64,000 nucleotides of DNA from Morchella semilibera. Lineage: Eukaryota; Ascomycota; Pezizomycetes; Pezizales; Morchellaceae. The stretch spans positions 1,870,370 to 1,934,369 of the forward strand of contig WBVU01000008.1 of assembly GCA_009192285.1 (NCBI GenBank), given 5' to 3'. This document shows positions 1-13,785 of this stretch, piece after piece. The position numbers and the translations under genes are program-made. Under the pieces are notes generated by a model that worked only from the letters and a program-made list of their open reading frames with translations, searched no databases and was not told the origin of the DNA. Numbering within the stretch: position 1 is the first letter of the stretch; each line of letters opens with the position of its first letter.

Positions 1-3000
1 CTCGCCGCATCCACTCACAACTTGCGCAAAAGTTGCCCTTTCCATCAACAGGGGCCACAAACAACCATATCCAAACACTCACCACATGTGATCCCGCACG
101 CACGCATTACTCTTCCCGTCGATAGATTCAAGTACCAATCTCACCGCTACCCCTCCCCCCCTCCCCCCTCCCCTTTTACACCGCCCCCTACCATCTCATC
201 GCATCACTGGTCATCACTCGCTTCCGTGCTCTATCATTTTTTGTGTCCTTCCATCTTCTTCCGCTTCTTCCCCGCTTTTGCCAGTCCCAAACTCAATAAT
301 TAAGGGGGTGTTTTCTTGATAGGGGGGACTGGATAAGGTTCTTACTGGAAGCCTACTTTTTGCCTGATTTACAAGGCGAACAACCACCGCCCACTGGCTG
401 TGAGGGGAGGGGGCCAATGATATGGTCTAGCGAGTTCAGCGCTTCCACCAATAGGATGCAGAGCCAGTTACGTACTCAATTATTCCATGAAGAATCTACT
501 ACTCTGCGATATCTGCACATGTGCAGTACGCTAGATGTAGTGTATTTCTGTATTTTCGTTTTCGGGCGTACGGGCTAGCTGGCTGGCTAGCGGTACGTAC
601 CTAGGACATGACAGCACACATGACTAGAGAAGCACCACCAAGAAATACTTCCGTGATGAAACCCAGGGCTCTTCAAATTGTGAGTCATTGCGGGTACGCA
701 AAAACGGTCTCTCTTCTACTCAGCATTAGCGGCAGGGACGAAAAGAACTAGAATAAAGCACTAATCTAGAGGAATTTCTCTCGATATCTTACGCCGCCAA
801 GGCCCTCTCATTTTTTCATCCCATAGGATAGTTCCGCCCCATATGTAGCCAGCACCCATTGGTTCAAATGTGGCTCGCACCGAGCCAATCACGCCCACAG
901 TGCACCCGCACACTAAAACAGCAACCTACTCTAGCCACCGCCAGATATAGCATCGATCATCGACCCCCAATATGCCCAAAATAGAACAATCTTGTGAGTT
1001 GAGGGTGGTGTATGAGGGTCACTTTACGCCAGCAGCCATAATCTACCCAGAGATAGATAGACGCGCCAGCGTGATAGGACATGGCTCCATCTAAATAATC
1101 TATGATATTAATATCCCCAGTTAAATTATCGCGCGCTCTCCTAGCATAATATTGAAAATCCCACCACCAACAAGAAGAGATTCTGTAAATAGGAGCAGGG
1201 ATAGCTGAAGAAGTTTTTTCTCTCTTTTCCTGCTCGTTAACCCTGTTGAGGCATTTCCCACTCTCGTGGAGCTTAATCGGTAATTGCTGCAATTTGTGTT
1301 GCTTCTTTGCGGTGGTCTTGGCGGATATAACAGTGTTCTATGGATTCCTGGGGTCAAAACTAACCTTCCTACTTTGTGCGCCTCACTCAGTTCAACCACA
1401 AACCAGCTAAGCCGGATTCATTAATACTTTGGACAGACATGCTCACCTACCCTATCAAACAATCCGTATGCCCCCGCAAGATGTTCCCAGTCCATAGTAC
1501 CATAGATCTCTCGCAAGCAGCAATTAGTTCGTCCGGACGCAGCAATAACAAATCAAATGAAATCAACAACTAGGTATCTAGGAATACAAATTTGCAAAAC
1601 AGCATCCCTCATGATCTGATACCCTCGCTCGCAACCGAGAAACAACATCCCCTCCTCCATCCCCTCCCCACAATCAAACAACGGTCGGGATTGTGAGAAT
1701 CAAAAAGTCTCGCGGAAAGCCGGATGGATAACTTGCGTCGGTATTCCTTGACTTCCGATTTCCGTGACACTCCGAGCTGTGTTGTGTTGTTGTTGGCTGA
1801 CTGCCACGGAGCCTTCCATTTTGAGTTGTCGCTGTCGCACACGTGGAGAGAAGAGCGAGAGCAGGAAGCTTGGCAATGATGATTACTAATAGCTGGAATT
1901 TACATATGCCTTTGTCTTGGTACATGGTGGATCGAGACTGCAGCTTGAGGCAGGATTGGACGATGGGCTGTAAAAAGTATGTAAAGTACATATGTAGATC
2001 TATCTGCAATGCTGGTATTTGATGGCTAACTGGTAACAACAGTACAATTACAGTTAAGCAGGCACGGTTTGCTATAATTCAAATGATGTGTTTGACAGGC
2101 CTGTTCATCCCTTCTTCTTCCTTTCTGCCCCCTCGCTGCCTGAGTTTCATCACTACGCCTCCTCCCCAAAACCCCGCAAACATAACAGCGGGAGAAAAAA
2201 AAAATACCAGGTCCACCTCGATCCAAAACGACACATGTAGCCAGTTACCGCTGCCTCGAAGATCCGTTTCAAGGCCGCGGCAAGGCGTCTACCAACACAC
2301 AGAACAGGAGCAGCAGCATTACATTAATAGCACAGCCACATATTGAGGCTTCAGCTTCTCTTGAAATTCGGATTTTTTAGATACAGCATACGTGGTTTAA
2401 AAGCCACTCTCTCACCACAGCCAAATACCTCCAGGGCAAGGGTAATATAGCCGCCAAGGATAACCAGAGCCTATCAATCACAAACCCAGGATATCCGCAT
2501 TGACGGTGGCAATGAGGAGAAGGGAGCAGCGGGTGGGATTAGAGATTGGATTGGTAGCTGTGGTGAAGGTCATTTGATAGACCGCGGCCGGGCGGACGTT
2601 CTTCTGATCATGGAAGACAGCAGTATCTGTCAGCCCCTACACCCTCTCAAGGCTGTAGTAGAACAAATAGTAGAACATAGTAGTCTATAGATAATAATAA
2701 AGCTCAATCAAAGTGGCAAACCTCTCGTCCCATCTCAGTAACCCCATCCAGTACGCCACCCCTCCCCCCTCCAGCTGCTCACCGCTCATTGATCTCGGAG
2801 GTGAGAACCACAACCATCTCCAGTGCCACACTCCCACATACCCAAAAAGAAAAAAGGCACGTTTCATCGCTCCCTCTTCTGCGTGTGGATCCGCTCCCTC
2901 TAATATTTCGCTAATTCATGCACAACTGGTTCGTCGCAGAGTCTGGATCATACCCCCCGCACTCCCGCATTCCTCATTATTGCGAGTGAGCGTCCATGAC

Positions 3001-6000
3001 GCAACCGACGGTACGCACGCCTTGCGCAATCAATCCCAGCTCCTCTTCCTCCTTACCTCCAGACTTGCGCTACTCCTTGATCACGTCTTAATTCCTCCCC
3101 CCTCATTTGTTCCCTCCCACGGTGTGAGACTAAAAAACCAAACAACCCGTCTGGTCCGCCAATAGGATATTAGTCGGTGATGGAAATAGAACCGGGACCA
3201 GATCATCCAGAACCAAATCCACTCCTCGGCCCTCTTATCGGTGGCTTTTTTTTTTGCGTTTTGTGACCGCTTATTTCCATCCTTGTTTTTTCCCTTGTGA
3301 TGTGGTTATAGTAGCTATGCTAGGTTGAATCTCATAGCTAGCGAGCTAGCGGGCGAATTGGGGAGAAAACGACAAATGATGAGTGAGAGCCCATGTTTCC
3401 CACCCCACTACACTTGTTTTCCTGAACTCCCAAGCCTCTGATAACCGATAACCCACCCACCCACCCCCCCACCGGCACGCACGCTCGCAATCAATAAACG
3501 CGACCGAACCCACCACTACCCCCACCACACGCGGTCTAGAAGGAGCGCCAGCCAGTCCGCCCGAGTACCGATGCTGTTGGTATTTTTTTTTTGGGGGGGG
3601 GGAGGTGGAGAGGGGACCCCACTGCCTTGCCTGATGGCCCTGATTGATGTCCGAGTTAATAGCAGCTCGCTGTTAAGCAACGTCCAGAACGATCTGGAGT
3701 GCTGGATGGCGCTTCCAACACGATAACGGTAACCGTGTTTCCCCCTGAAATTCAATGTGGACTTACGTCTAGAGGCTCTGTAAATGCACAGCCTCAGGCT
3801 AGGGCAATTGAGCAATATGATCTGCTGTATAATGCGGTTGTTTACTTACGCTTCATTAATTGGATCAGTAGGTATTCTACACCAGTACTTACACCTACAC
3901 TTCTGCTGATCTATTTAAGTATGTAGCTACATGTACTCCTATGTACCAAGAGCTGTCTGTCTAGATTAGGCCAATTTCAAGCTTGGCGCCGGCCGGATCG
4001 AGCCCTCCGAAACAGGAGCGCAAGCAGCTGCGCCGTACCCTAGCCCATGGCCAATTTTGTATCTACTTCTGAATTGCGGTTCGGCCAATCAGCGCAGCTG
4101 GATGGGAGTGGTTGTATGGTGTATTATCTTCATATATTGAGCGAGACTCGACTCTCTCGCTTGCATGCCCTTTATGGGGACACTCTATTCTGACTTTCAT
4201 TTGTGTGGTGACGCCATCACTAGAGTTATCAATTCCTCACTGCCACCTCCTTCGAACACTACTAGACAGCTAGACTCGAGGGAGGGTGCAAGATGATACA
4301 TAGCTAGACGTGTCCAAAAAGCAATTCTGAAAATGGAAAAAAAAAAAAGGGAAAGAAGAAAGGAAAAAAGGAAAGAAAAAAACGGGGGGAAGGAAGGAGG
4401 GAAAAAAAGAGGTCATGCTGCATGAACACAAGCAAGCAAGCAAGCACGCACATCCATCTCGTCTCGGGCCACCCTGCCGTATGATCGCCCCGCAGAGCCG
4501 AAAAGTTCAACACTAGTATACGAGCGAGTGAGCGAGTGAGAGAACCGGTGAAGGAGACAAGGATGGCAATGGCCACACCCAAACAGACAGACAGACAGAC
4601 AGACGTAAGATAACGTACCTAATAGGATCGTCGTATTATGGGAGATGTGCGGTCCTTTCTTTTTTCTTTCTTTGAGACGGTCTAGATCTGGTTTTTAGGG
4701 GGTTAAGTTGTAAAAAAAAAATGTTATAGGATGAGTGGAGGATTGATGGAGAAGTTGATCGACCATGAAGCTAGTCCAACGGTCTGATAGGCGGACAATA
4801 TTCAGAAGGCATCATGAACTCTCCGAGAAGAAAAAAAAAAGTTGCAAAACACACCCTACACTTCCCCGCCGGGAAAATAAAATCGCGGCTATAGCTTTTC
4901 CTTCTTCTTTATTTTCGCTTACTGACTTAATTCGATGATCATACTCAGGAACAGGCACGTCCACCCTCCTCCTCCGCCGCCCTCCACCTCCACCGATCCG
5001 ATATGCAGCCCTCGATAAATTAATCGTAGCCAGGCTAAGGCTCTAGCTGAGCGTGTATATTTATGTATGTAGATGTATGGGGGAAGATAAGATAGAGAGA
5101 TTTAAAGCAAGATTAGAGATTGGGAAACAAACCCCTCATGCTCCTGGTAGGGTGTTGTTAGTGTAGGGAGCATGGCCCGTGCATCTACATCTACATCCAT
5201 CTATGTTCTCATGCATGATACTAGCTGCTACATCCGAGTACATACGAGTGGAGAAGGTAGGTGAGTTATGTCTCTAGAATAGATACTGTACCCATATGAT
5301 CCACCATATCTACATGTACATGTATCCATGATCCCTCAACTCCCCCACTACACACTGTAGTACATCCTCCTATACCAGCTCTCTAAAGCCGACCACGCCT
5401 GCAAAAGGAAAGCACAATACTTCAATCCCCAAAGTCAGCATCTCCTACATACATATATCAAGATAATACAATATGATCACCCTCTATAACTCCGACCTAC
5501 TTGCATCCTCCTCCTTCTGAAACCGCACCCACCCCCGCATCATATCGTATCGTATCTCTTGATCCTTTTTCCGAACCCTCCCTTCAAATCGGCAGCTCGC
5601 AAACGGTAGGCCTGCATATGCACATAGTCTACTTTTGGTCTAGCGCACGGGAAACCCGCATGCGCGATCCCTCACGTGCGGCCGTGTGTGTGTGTGTGTG
5701 CTGATTAGATTAAAGGTTGCAGGCGCTTACTGTTCGCTCATGTAGTGGCCATGGCTTAATTCGACAATGCATTACTCGTTCACCGAAGAGGGGGAAAAAG
5801 TAAAAAAAGTACGGGGGCGTCATAAGTCGCGATCTGGCCCTAGAATACATGCTACAGAGGGAACCGGTGCTGATCATACATGTCACGAATTATAGGCTAG
5901 GTTAAGGGAAGAACGGGCTCGGGCTCAGGCTAGCTAGGGGGAGGAAGGGCTGGAGGGAGAGGTGAGAAGGTAGGTGATGATCACAATCACAATCACATCG

Positions 6001-8217
6001 CAGTGGTCTGGAGCCAACTTTACTCTAAGGACTTTGGGCTCTAGACTTCTGGACTGTATTCTACTCTGGCTGGCTGGATCCGAGCAATTGATGGCGCGGT
6101 AGTCTAGACCTTCAATTGCGCCTGTCTGTCAGTCACGAAGGGGGCCAAAGCTAAGATCAATTGCGCCCTACCTGTAGAAGACTCTGTACCATGGTACGGT
6201 GTGGACACAGTTTGAGGAATTGAGTTTGAGGTTTAGTTTCGTGGATGTCAGAACTCTTACTGCCCATCCCCCCTGTCAGCAATGTGAAAATCAACGCAGT
6301 TAACCCTACCCTAGGCAGAGTACTCTCGTCCAATCAGATAGTTTGTTGTCCGCATCTACATTCCTGCCAGGAAACGAATAGTACTGCACGCACTAATAGG
6401 ACGCTGAATGTAGTAATAGTAGGATGAAGAAGAGGATGAGCATGAGGAGTAGGCCGAGGTACATACATAGAGGCGGCCTACTATATCGTCGCCGCGGCCG
6501 GGAATCGGACGCAATTGCAATCCCCTACATCCAATCAGCCAATTGGTCTGCTCTACTCGGATCCAATTGGCATGGCAGGCAGGCAGGTATGTACGTACGA
6601 GCAAGCACAAGCACAAGCACGCACGATAAGGGATGCTCGCAATGGGGGATGAGGAAGTGAGTGAGCGATATCGATAGGAAGCACGTCCCGCACTGCACCG
6701 TATAACATCATCTCATCCATCCTCAGGAAGGTAGTACACAAGACAAGGCCACAAGCGAGAATTAAGCTTGCTGCGCAGACCGCCATTGGCGGAAGTTGTA
6801 TGAGGAGGTGAGGGGAGGAGGAGGGGGGGGGGGTTCCGTTTCGTTTCGTATGTTATTTTAATGTTGTGTTTTGGATGGGGGTATAGCAGATCAATAGTGG
6901 GTAATTAAACAATTAATAACATATATGGCTGGCCATGAGGCACGTGTGTGTGTGTGTGTTTACATAGACAGATTAAGTAGATAGACAGCATGTCTATTGT
7001 CCATTATCGATCACCCGTAAGGTACGGTGTGTAGAGTATGTGTATCCGGCCAGACCTGTACGACTTTCTTGACAATCAAGACAGAAAATACACCCGGAGG
7101 TTCCACCAGTCACCCACCTCCCACCCCCAGAAACAAAAAAATAAAAAAGAAGCGAGAGCAACAAAAAGGCTACAAAACCCCGGTAGTGACCAAGAAATGT
7201 GGGTCCCTAACCTGGCCAGGATGCGGCGTCTGAGGAATTTCATAACGGTTTTTTTTTTTCCTGCGCTTTCACAATAAGGGCTCATGCAAGGAATACTTCT
7301 CGAGAAACCGTACCAGGGATTCGCATATCGAACTCCAACGTTGGTTCATCGAGTGCAGTTTTGGTGGGTGTGAGGGAAAAAAAAAAAAAAAAAGTGACCA
7401 CTTATCTCCCTCCCCCCACACGTGAGGGAGATATTTACAGTGTAGAGTACATACGGAAGGGAAAAAAGGACGCTCGCTCGGTAATTTTGTTTATTGAGTT
7501 ATGTTGTTTGGTTTTGTGAAAGCGTGTCCGCCAGCTATCTTGCCGTCATTCCAACATGATCATGCAACCGCTAATTCATAACGGTACGTATATACCTGGT
7601 TACTGAGCTCCATGGGGGCTACATGTAGTTAGCTATTGCAATTGAAATCCCATAGAGTACATACATGTAAGTACCTACACGCATAGAATATCACCAGAGT
7701 GGCCATTCCATGCGGGTGTCCACCGCCCTCGTGGCCAGTCGCTTAATACTTTTTGCATTCTGGTCGGCGGTAATCAATCGCTTGCCCCCGTGTCGGCATC
7801 CGGGGTACACCATACCGTAAAGCTAGGACCGGCGGTCTAAATGTACGTACATGTTTAGTTTAAATTTTCTGTTGGGTCAATATTTCCTGGTCCCATGGGG
7901 GGGTCGTGACTCGAATGTACTCGTGATGGAATTATGCCATCTGCTATTGCAATTGATACTGCATACAGATACGCAAAGGAATTTTTTTTTCTTTCTCCCC
8001 TTCCCTTCCTTGATGACCAGTGCACTGTAAATAAAATATGTCATGTCTATATCCTACCCGGGGTTCCCCCCAACAACAAATATACCTACTCTACTTGGAA
8101 CTCTACTGTAGAGTAGGGTTCTCTGCTCTACAGACGACGTACGTGCGGACGTGCAGACGGGCATATCCTCCCATCGCAGCGCGCATAGCCGTGGAGGTAT
8201 GGTATCTATGGTAGCTG

Positions 8218-8257
<40 letters not shown>

Positions 8258-10636
8258 AAGTATCCCTAGAAATGGTATGATGATGACAATGAACATCTCT
8301 TGCGCAGCGTACCATATGCCATCATATGCCATGCCCCAACTAATGGCATTGCGACTACTCTATTCGAGGGAGGTTCAGCATGCGGCGAGGATGCTTTCTT
8401 TTGAAACTCTCTTGTAATCGTATCTGACAGCCAGACGTACAAGCGGGCAGATTCGGCTAATTTGCTCTGCGTGTGCTTGCTATGTAATCTACCTACCTAC
8501 CCTCCCACGGCAATTGCGATTGCATTACTCCAGTCAGGCAGGGAAGGGGCCGGGGGCGCAGGCAGGATATGGCGATCTTAAGAGACGAGTTTGCTCGCTC
8601 ACGAAAAAGCTTGGACGCATAGCGGCCGTGCACCCATTGCGCAAGAATAGCTAGCATAGCAGATACAAGTAGACAGCTAGGTATCTCTACTGAGCTTGAC
8701 ACACTAGCCACTACTAGGGGATAACAATATGAAACGTTAACGTTCAAGATCAATTCCAGGAGGTAGAGATTCTAGATTGAATTCTCTCGAGGGGCCAGAT
8801 TCTAGAGCCCCTACGTCTCTGGCGCTCTAGCCCTATGGTACCCGCATCCGTACCCGTACCAAGGGCAGTAATATTTGACGGTCGGTGTGGTGGAGAATAA
8901 GGATTAAGGGAGACGAATTTGATCAGGGTGCGGTGGAAATGCTGTTAGTATCACCGCCTATTAGTTACGTCCAGACGTAACTTATGCGATGGCATGACAC
9001 GGCTGTCTATCTGTCTTGCCTGTCTCTAACTTAGGGATATGCATATACTTATGTTTTCTTTTCTTTTTCTCTTCTTCTTTCCTTCCTTTCCTCCCTCTAT
9101 TTTTCGGCCCGAAAGATGGTTGAGAATTAATAGGTACGGCGGTCGACCAGGGTAGGAATTAGAGCTGTGAAGTGGTGTGCATGCTGAATCCGAAAGGGCA
9201 GTCTCCCAAAGTAGTAGCGGCCGCCCCCTCCCCCCAAACCAAGAGATCCCAAATCGCCCACCTACCCTCCCAATCTGGGACATCTAGTGCACCACTTTTT
9301 TAGGAGACAGCCCTGTGTGTCCAGGTGCAAGTGAGGTGGTGGTCGTGGTGCTTCTTATTTTAGATACTGCCTATTTTTTCATCCCCCTCTCTCTATTCGT
9401 AGAGCAGGCAGGCAGGTTATGTATGTAGGTACTTAACCTACCCTGGGAACATCGATCATAATTAGGGATGACAGGCCAACCAACCACTAGCAGCACCACC
9501 ACCACCACCAGATAGAATGTGGCCGTTCATGCGGTGGGCGCGTATGTGTGATATGCGAGAGCGCTTCTGCTCCGTCACCCAACCACCCACCCATGTCACC
9601 ATGTATATACTTATGTGCACTAACTAAGTAGTTGGGTGGGCGGGGGAAAGAGGATACGTAGGTAGTATTAGATACATGACCCAAAAACAACAGCTGTTGG
9701 TAATCCCGGGTTGCAGGCAGAAAGGTATTCTCGTGGGCGTTGCCCAACCACTGGTAGAGAAGGAGAAGGAGGAGGAGGATAAGTGACGGACTGGGATCTA
9801 GTATGAACTCTAGGTGAAGACCACATACTAGGAAGAAGTTAGTCAAGATCAGTTGGAGTAGGCAGAATATAGGCAAGAGTAACATAACGTATGGTTCCTC
9901 GGAGGCCGTTCAATCCGCCTTCAAACAGTTTTGATCAAAGATACGCAGAATCGGTTTAGTTGGATTCTTTTCTTCTGATTGATTTGCATTCTGATGTCTG
10001 GACTGGCTTTGATTTTTCTCACCAGAGTAAAGTAAATCACCAAATAATTTCCCACACACACACCCACTCTCAAATCCCCATTTGCCTGGAACCCATCCTT
10101 TCATTTTTGCAGTGGTAGAGGTAGAAGACTAGACTGCCTCAAGTTGTTACCACCCACACCCCCCCCATCCGAGCGGTTGCAGTACGTGCAGCCAGCAGCT
10201 CGCAGCAGCCAACCTACACACACCTACCACACCCACTCAGCCAGCCAGCCCAGAACTGCCCTGCAACATAAACCAGGAAAATAGCGGCATCTACTTTGTG
10301 AACGGTTACTTAACTGATCGCTTACCCTCGTTCTGAATACACCCCCTCCCCTTCGATCTCGACTCGACATTTCATATATTAATCCAACCACCCCCCTCCC
10401 ACCCAACAACAGGCATCCTAAAAAGTGTATTAACTGGTTTTCCTTTTTAGATCCACAACTAGATCATCGCTCTTATTTATTACCCTCTTCCCCCCCCCCC
10501 CCACAACTAAATACTTACTTTCTTCACTTGCTATCTCGTGAAGCAAAATACAATCTATCATCCCCTCCCAGCAAGGTGCATAGCCGCAGCCGCAAGTGAT
10601 CAGGCTTATCCCTCGGCAAATTTACACACAGCAGCT
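1..10636. other. Gene-free upstream region with low-complexity DNA
   Basis: No reading frame in this 10.6 kb resembles a known protein, and the open frames are short and compositionally odd. The stretch holds pyrimidine-rich tracts (about 130-300 and 10440-10510), a tetranucleotide CAGA repeat (4582-4604), a CA/GT run near 5683, a 38-base poly(A) at 8218-8255, repeated TACGTA/GTAC words and a cluster of CAATTG hexamers between 6085 and 8516. The final few hundred bases are probably the promoter and 5' UTR of the SAM-PH gene. Confidence 0.6.
8218..8255. repeat. Poly(A) tract, 38 nt
   Basis: This is an uninterrupted run of 38 A on the plus strand. No retroposon body or target-site duplication was recognised next to it. 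Homopolymers this long are also prone to length miscalls. Confidence 0.9.
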
Positions 10637-13600
10637 ATGGTGAGCATAACAAACTCCTTCCTGCGACGTCAGCGTGGCGCAGTAGAAAGAAAACTACTAC
10701 ATAACCTTTGAGGGGAATATATAAAAGCTAACAAATGTATTTAATAAAGCCTTCTTCAATTTCTTCCCAACAGAGCAGCTACGCTCAGCACGCTCAGATC
10801 ACCTCACGGTTATACGCACTCAACAGACCAATGTCTAACAAATTCAGACCAGTATCAACGGCAACCTCAATCGACTCTTCAACTTCAGGCGAATTCGAGG
10901 ATCACAGACGGGGATCGATGAATGGGTGGCGTACAAGGGAGAGTGTTATCATGGAAAGTGCTGCAGAGGATTACGAGTCTGAGGACTCAGAGTCCGAGAG
11001 CATTCGCTCGTTGGGTGCAAGGGCCAGGATGATGACCGAGATGCTTAGCGATAGTGATGGATCAATAGGCAGGAGGAGCGTAGACGGAGGACTCACATTC
11101 TCGCTTTCCCGAATACGACGAATCCTTCGACATTCCATCGACTCCACCAGCACTCCCAGAGTATTCAGCTGGAAACTTTCAGATGGTTGAGATTTCCGAT
11201 GAGAAGTCTCCATCGATGTTCCGATCTTACTCTCTCAGCACACCTCCAGCATCATCACACGACAGCATCTGTACTATTGGACCAAAGGGTCCGCATCTTT
11301 TCCGCTCATTCAGCACCTCACACCAGAGCGCGCTGCCTCACATCACCATCCCTCGCCTGAGCACTGTGATGCCACCGACACCTTCTGCATCAGTCTCGCC
11401 AGCCTCTCCTCCAGCACTTCCTTCACCATCTCAATTCCAGCAACCGCCCTCAGCAATAGACGAGAGCCTCCCTTACTTATTCCGTGAACCTGAAGTTCGC
11501 CCAGTCAGCGAGCTTTCTCAAGTCGTCAGCGACTACGACATTGACGAGATCAGGAGCTGGACACCCAGACAGGTTTGTGCCTGGATGGCCGCCTTGGGCG
11601 TTGAGAGAGATCTTATAAACAAGTTTGAGCGAAATGACATTTCTGGTGCTATTCTGATAGACCTGAAGTGGGAAGATCTCAAGGAGGTTTGTAATTGCTA
11701 CAACCCTAACCCTAACCATGTGCTAATATGACAATAGCTTGATATCCAATCATTTGGCAAGCGAATTGAGCTCTGGTCCGAGATTCACCATCTCCGCACT
11801 CGCACTGCTTCCTCGCCTATGGTAGGGGAGCCCATCCCGCGTGCTTCTTCTCGCATGTCGAGGAGGTCGTCACCCCGTACCTCACCAGTTCCTACACCAA
11901 AGTCTTCACCAAGGATTCCTCAGACACCAATGGGTCGCGGTAGTAGCCACAGTGTAAATGAGATTCCTCTGTCTGAGCGAAGGCAAGAGAAGGAAATTAC
12001 CGAGCGTGAAGACTCTTCTGATGAAGAGCGTGCACCCAGGCCGCCTAGAACCCAGATTAGGAAGCGTGCTCGCAGGACTACTGCCCGCGTGCCAAAGTCA
12101 AAGCACTACGATTCGATGGCTTCTGAGTCTGCAGGTATGTCTGACGCTGACTCTGCTTACCTGCACCAAGTCAAGTACATGCCTTCCATTCGTGCCGTCG
12201 AGGAGGGCGCAAACCGCCAGAACAAGGTCCCCCGTAAGAAGAAGTCCAACGTTGTCGCACCCAATGATTCCATTTCTGTCGTCAGCAAGACCAGACGCAA
12301 CAAGAACATTGAAGATTTTACTTCATTTGGTCCCAACACTCAAGATCCCAAGGGAGTCAGGCTCCACAAGTGCTCCAAGGGCGAGAAGTGCCGAAAGCAC
12401 GGCCAGCCAGTTAGCAGCAAGTCGGGTGAGAGGAGACGTAGGGCTCCTGCTGAGCATGGAACAATTTTCATTGCTACTACTCCCAGCATTGCTGATGCCT
12501 CAGCTCTTCCAAGGCTTTCAGTCTTTGACGGGGTCTCCCGACCTGTATCAATGGTTGCACCTAGCATCATTGCTTCTAGTGATGTTTTGGGACCTTCTCA
12601 GAGGCGCGAGGTCCAGCTTAAGCAGAACACCCTCAAAGATGTTGGCCGCATGGACCCATTAGAGAACGTCAAGCAGTTCTTGACTCTCCAGCATCTCCAG
12701 CATCTTGAGGAGCGCAGACACTCCCCTCCCCAGTGCCAACAAAGTCAGCTGAAGATTTGGCACGTGCTCACCTCAGGGGAGTTATGCCGCCCATGACCAG
12801 CCCGCCCCTCTCAAGGAGCGAGTCTGCGCCCCCTCCCCCAACATCCTCTCACAGCTCAAATGGCTCAGTTTCTATTCCTATTGGTCTTAGCAACTCGCCT
12901 CCTATGGCATCCCCTCCCGTCCGTTCAATGACCCCAATGAGTCTGCGAACAATGGGAATGGAACGTGCCTGCCCGCCTGAGAGCTCTCCACCCATGAGCA
13001 TGCGTAGCCTGGGAACAAACATGATGAGGACTACTACCCCCTTCTCGGAGGCTGACGTTCCAATCTACTCCACCACCCCTCCCCCAAATGACCGCAACCA
13101 ATCGCAGTCTGTGCCCCCGGACATGCGCTACAGGCGCTTCGCCACACCTGATCGTACCCAATTTAACCCTACCCCACTTCCAACTACCCCTACTCCTGTC
13201 CCTGTACGTCGCGGAACTGTTTCATCCCCGTTCAAGCCTGCGCCTGTTATGACTGCTGTTGATGAGAACGCTGAGTGGGAGTTGGTTGAGGATGATGAGG
13301 AGGGTGCCAAGATGGCTCCTGCTCCGTCCCCACAGAAAGTTCACTCCGGATGGATGAAGAAGCGCAGGACCAACTGGTTCCGCCACGAGTGGCCTGACTA
13401 CCACTTTGTGCTCAAGGGTACCCGCCTTGGATATGCGAGACACATGGACAAGGAAGATGGCTTCATTGAGATGGATAACTATTCTGTTGCCTGCTCCACT
13501 ACCGCCAGCCACAAGCTCTCTGCCGCCTTCAAGGGTTCTAAGCTCTTTGGAAAGAAGGGCGGTAAGGACGGCAAGGACAGCAAGGATGGTGACTGTGGTG

Positions 13601-13785
13601 CCTACTTCTTCCAACTTGTACCGGCTGCGCCGGAACCTGGCAAGAGTGCCATTGGAAAGGTCCACCACTTTGCTGTTGGCAGCCGAGAGGAGAGGATCGA
13701 TTGGATGAGAGAGTTGATGCTTGCAAAGGCAATCAAGCAAAAGAAGGAAGGCTTTGAGGTTGCGGTCAACGGCGAGAAAGTTTAA
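10637..13785 (+). CDS. SAM-PH domain protein (Boi-like polarity/signalling scaffold), frame-broken model
   Basis: Likely a membrane-associated scaffold in polarised growth, by analogy with Boi1/Boi2-type SAM-PH proteins; no SH3 domain is seen. The start is inferred as an ATG-only exon (10637-10639) followed by an intron (10640-10773, branch GCTAAC), giving MSSYAQHAQ. A serine-rich acidic region leads to a SAM domain (SWTPRQVCAWMAALGV) interrupted by a phase-0 intron at 11687-11737, and a basic, proline-rich linker follows. The C-terminal PH domain starts at SGWMKKRRTNWFRHEW and ends near ERIDWMRELMLAKA, with a GKKGGKDGKD loop. Two places do not read through. Between about 11015 and 11168 the frame changes, by an intron I cannot place or by an indel. 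Near 12723-12731 the frame shifts by one base inside C-runs; one extra C would give HSPPPVPTKSAEDLARAHL. A 50-nt intron at 12668-12717 is a poorer alternative. Family assignment is confident; the exact model is not. Confidence 0.8.
11687..11737 (+). other. Intron inside the SAM domain containing telomere-type repeats
   Basis: This 51-nt phase-0 intron has a GTTTGT donor, a TGCTAAT branch site and an ACAATAG acceptor. Splicing joins DLKE to LDIQSFGKRIELW and completes the SAM domain. About a third of the intron is the telomere-like string AACCCTAACCCTAACC (11703-11718). Confidence 0.85.

Noticed and set aside
8218-8255. Poly(A) run as the tail of a retroposon
   Set aside because: No element body, hairpin or target-site duplication was found near it.
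9621-9650. 5S rRNA-like string TAAGTAGTTGGGTGGGCG
   Set aside because: Only the short 3' motif matches; no 5' half of 5S rRNA lies upstream, so it is probably chance.
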